From: Rhodoferax sp.
GTDB taxonomy: Bacteria > Pseudomonadota > Gammaproteobacteria > Burkholderiales > Burkholderiaceae_C
Direction of reading: 5' to 3'
Length of the DNA stretch: 7,026 nucleotides
Assembly (NCBI GenBank): GCA_028292305.1
Contig: JAQGMQ010000679.1
Coordinates: 1-7,026, forward strand
A program made the translations under genes and the position numbers. Position 1 is the first letter of the stretch; each line of letters starts with the position of its first letter. This document shows, piece by piece, positions 6,336-7,026 of this stretch. Below the pieces are notes generated by a model, which was not told where the DNA came from, did no database searches, and worked only from the letters and a program-made list of their open reading frames with translations.

Positions 6336-6359
6336 AGCCGCCGCGCGGCGGTGGCTTCA
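6333..6359. terminator. Bidirectional stop-to-stop hairpin between rpoN and the activator gene
   Basis: A 27-base near-perfect palindrome starts with the TGA of rpoN (6333-6335) and ends with the TCA that is the TGA stop of the convergent gene (6357-6359). Seven outer pairs (TGAAGCC/GGCTTCA), one G-T and four more pairs enclose a 3-base GCG loop. Its placement strongly suggests a terminator shared by both genes, but there is no T-run on either side, so termination may be weak or may need a factor. Confidence 0.6.
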
Positions 6360-7026
6360 GCTCAGGTTGTCGAAGCCCGAGATATCCACGCCGAAATCGT
6401 CCCGGATCGGCATGGTCGAATAGTCCTTGAGGCGGTTGTACAGCGTCTTCAGGCTGACCCCGAGCGCGGCGGCGGTGCGCTCCTTGTGGCGCCCGTAGTA
6501 TTCGAGCGTGGCCAGCGTCAGCTGCCGCTCCACTTCGGCCAGCGAGGTGCCGATGCGAAAGCTCAGCACCGGCACGCCGCCCTGCGCCACCGGCGCCGCA
6601 TCGGTGGTCGGCAGGCAGTCGTCTACCACCACCTCGCTGTGCGCCATCACGTAGGCGCGTTGCACGATGTTGCGCAGCTCGCGCACATTGCCAGGCCACG
6701 GGTAGGCGGCCAGCCGGTCGAGGCACGAGACCGTGAAGCGTTTTTGCTGACCTTCGCGCCGCGAGATGTCTTCGATGAAATGCTGGGCCAGCAGGGGCAC
6801 ATCATCATTTCGTTCGCGCAGCGGCGGCATGTGGATCGGAAACACATTGAGCCGGTACAACAGGTCTTCGCGCAGCCGGCCCGAGGCCACGGCCTGCAGG
6901 GGGTCGCGGTTGGAAGCGGCGATGAGCCGCACATCGGCCTCCTGCAGCTGGGTGGCCCCGACCCGCATGAAGGTGCCGGTCTCGAGCACGCGCAACAGCT
7001 TGACCTGCAGGTCCAGCGGCATCTCG
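6357..7026 (-). CDS. Sigma-54-dependent transcriptional activator (NtrC-type AAA+, Fis HTH), partial: 5' part beyond window
   Basis: The frame stays open to the right edge, so only the last 222 codons or so are present. Numbering from the Met at 7022 (an internal residue of the family motif EMPLDLQVKLLRVLE), visible parts are sensor I (VRLIAASNRD, 31-40), the arginine-finger segment RLREDLLYRLNV (49-60, R51 and R57), PPLRER (66-71), sensor II WPGNVRELRN (109-118) and a Fis-type helix-turn-helix (about 167-200, with ERTAAALGVSLKTLYNRL). The Walker motifs, GAFTGA loop and any N-terminal sensory domain lie outside the window, so the input signal is unknown. Proteins of this family hydrolyse ATP to remodel the closed sigma-54 polymerase complex. 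About 20 residues follow the helix-turn-helix, a slightly long acidic tail. The gene faces rpoN across a shared hairpin; a functional pairing with that sigma factor is likely but inferred. Confidence 0.93.
   Translation of the reverse strand, partial: EMPLDLQVKLLRVLETGTFMRVGATQLQEADVRLIAASNRDPLQAVASGRLREDLLYRLNVFPIHMPPLRERNDDVPLLAQHFIEDISRREGQQKRFTVSCLDRLAAYPWPGNVRELRNIVQRAYVMAHSEVVVDDCLPTTDAAPVAQGGVPVLSFRIGTSLAEVERQLTLATLEYYGRHKERTAAALGVSLKTLYNRLKDYSTMPIRDDFGVDISGFDNLS

Noticed and set aside
4625..6430. 601-codon plus-strand open frame overlapping rpoN
   Set aside because: It is a shifted frame of rpoN with Arg/Pro/Ala-rich translation and no domain. The 4806-6335 frame encodes a complete RpoN.

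Overview
The window is GC-rich coding DNA of the kind found in Betaproteobacteria. Dense codon use, a fused CheB-CheR-PAS histidine kinase, and an RpoN that differs from the usual enterobacterial form all suggest a Burkholderiales-type genome (Comamonadaceae or relatives). That assignment comes from protein flavour and composition, not from a database search.

Layout from left to right. (1) Positions 1-74 are the downstream flank of a minus-strand operon and hold a GC-rich inverted repeat. (2) A two-gene signalling operon on the minus strand consists of a 1301-residue cytoplasmic protein (CheB methylesterase, CheR methyltransferase, coiled coil, PAS domains, histidine kinase) followed by a single-domain response regulator. 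The two genes overlap by 4 bases (ATGA). (3) A 403-base divergent intergenic region (4403-4805) holds a dense cluster of inverted repeats built on TTGCC/GGCAA, and a good match to a sigma-54 (-24/-12) promoter pointing right. (4) A complete sigma-54 factor gene (rpoN family, 509 aa) lies on the plus strand. (5) A convergent minus-strand gene, cut by the right edge, encodes the C-terminal part of a sigma-54-dependent AAA+ activator with a Fis-type helix-turn-helix. The two convergent genes end in one shared hairpin that runs exactly from stop codon to stop codon.

The left gene pair forms one signalling unit: the kinase should phosphorylate the small receiver protein, and the CheB/CheR parts suggest input from, or crosstalk with, methyl-accepting proteins encoded elsewhere. 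The right pair is a sigma-54 transcription unit: an rpoN that appears to be a second, divergent copy (it is not next to lptB, and no hpf/ptsN follows) beside a bacterial enhancer-binding protein. The promoter-like element and the palindromes upstream of rpoN suggest that this sigma factor is itself transcribed by sigma-54, with an activator bound about 110-150 bases upstream. Whether the signalling operon and the sigma-54 pair form one circuit is inference from their divergent arrangement and shared intergenic region. No mobile elements, CRISPR arrays, tRNAs or rRNAs were seen.
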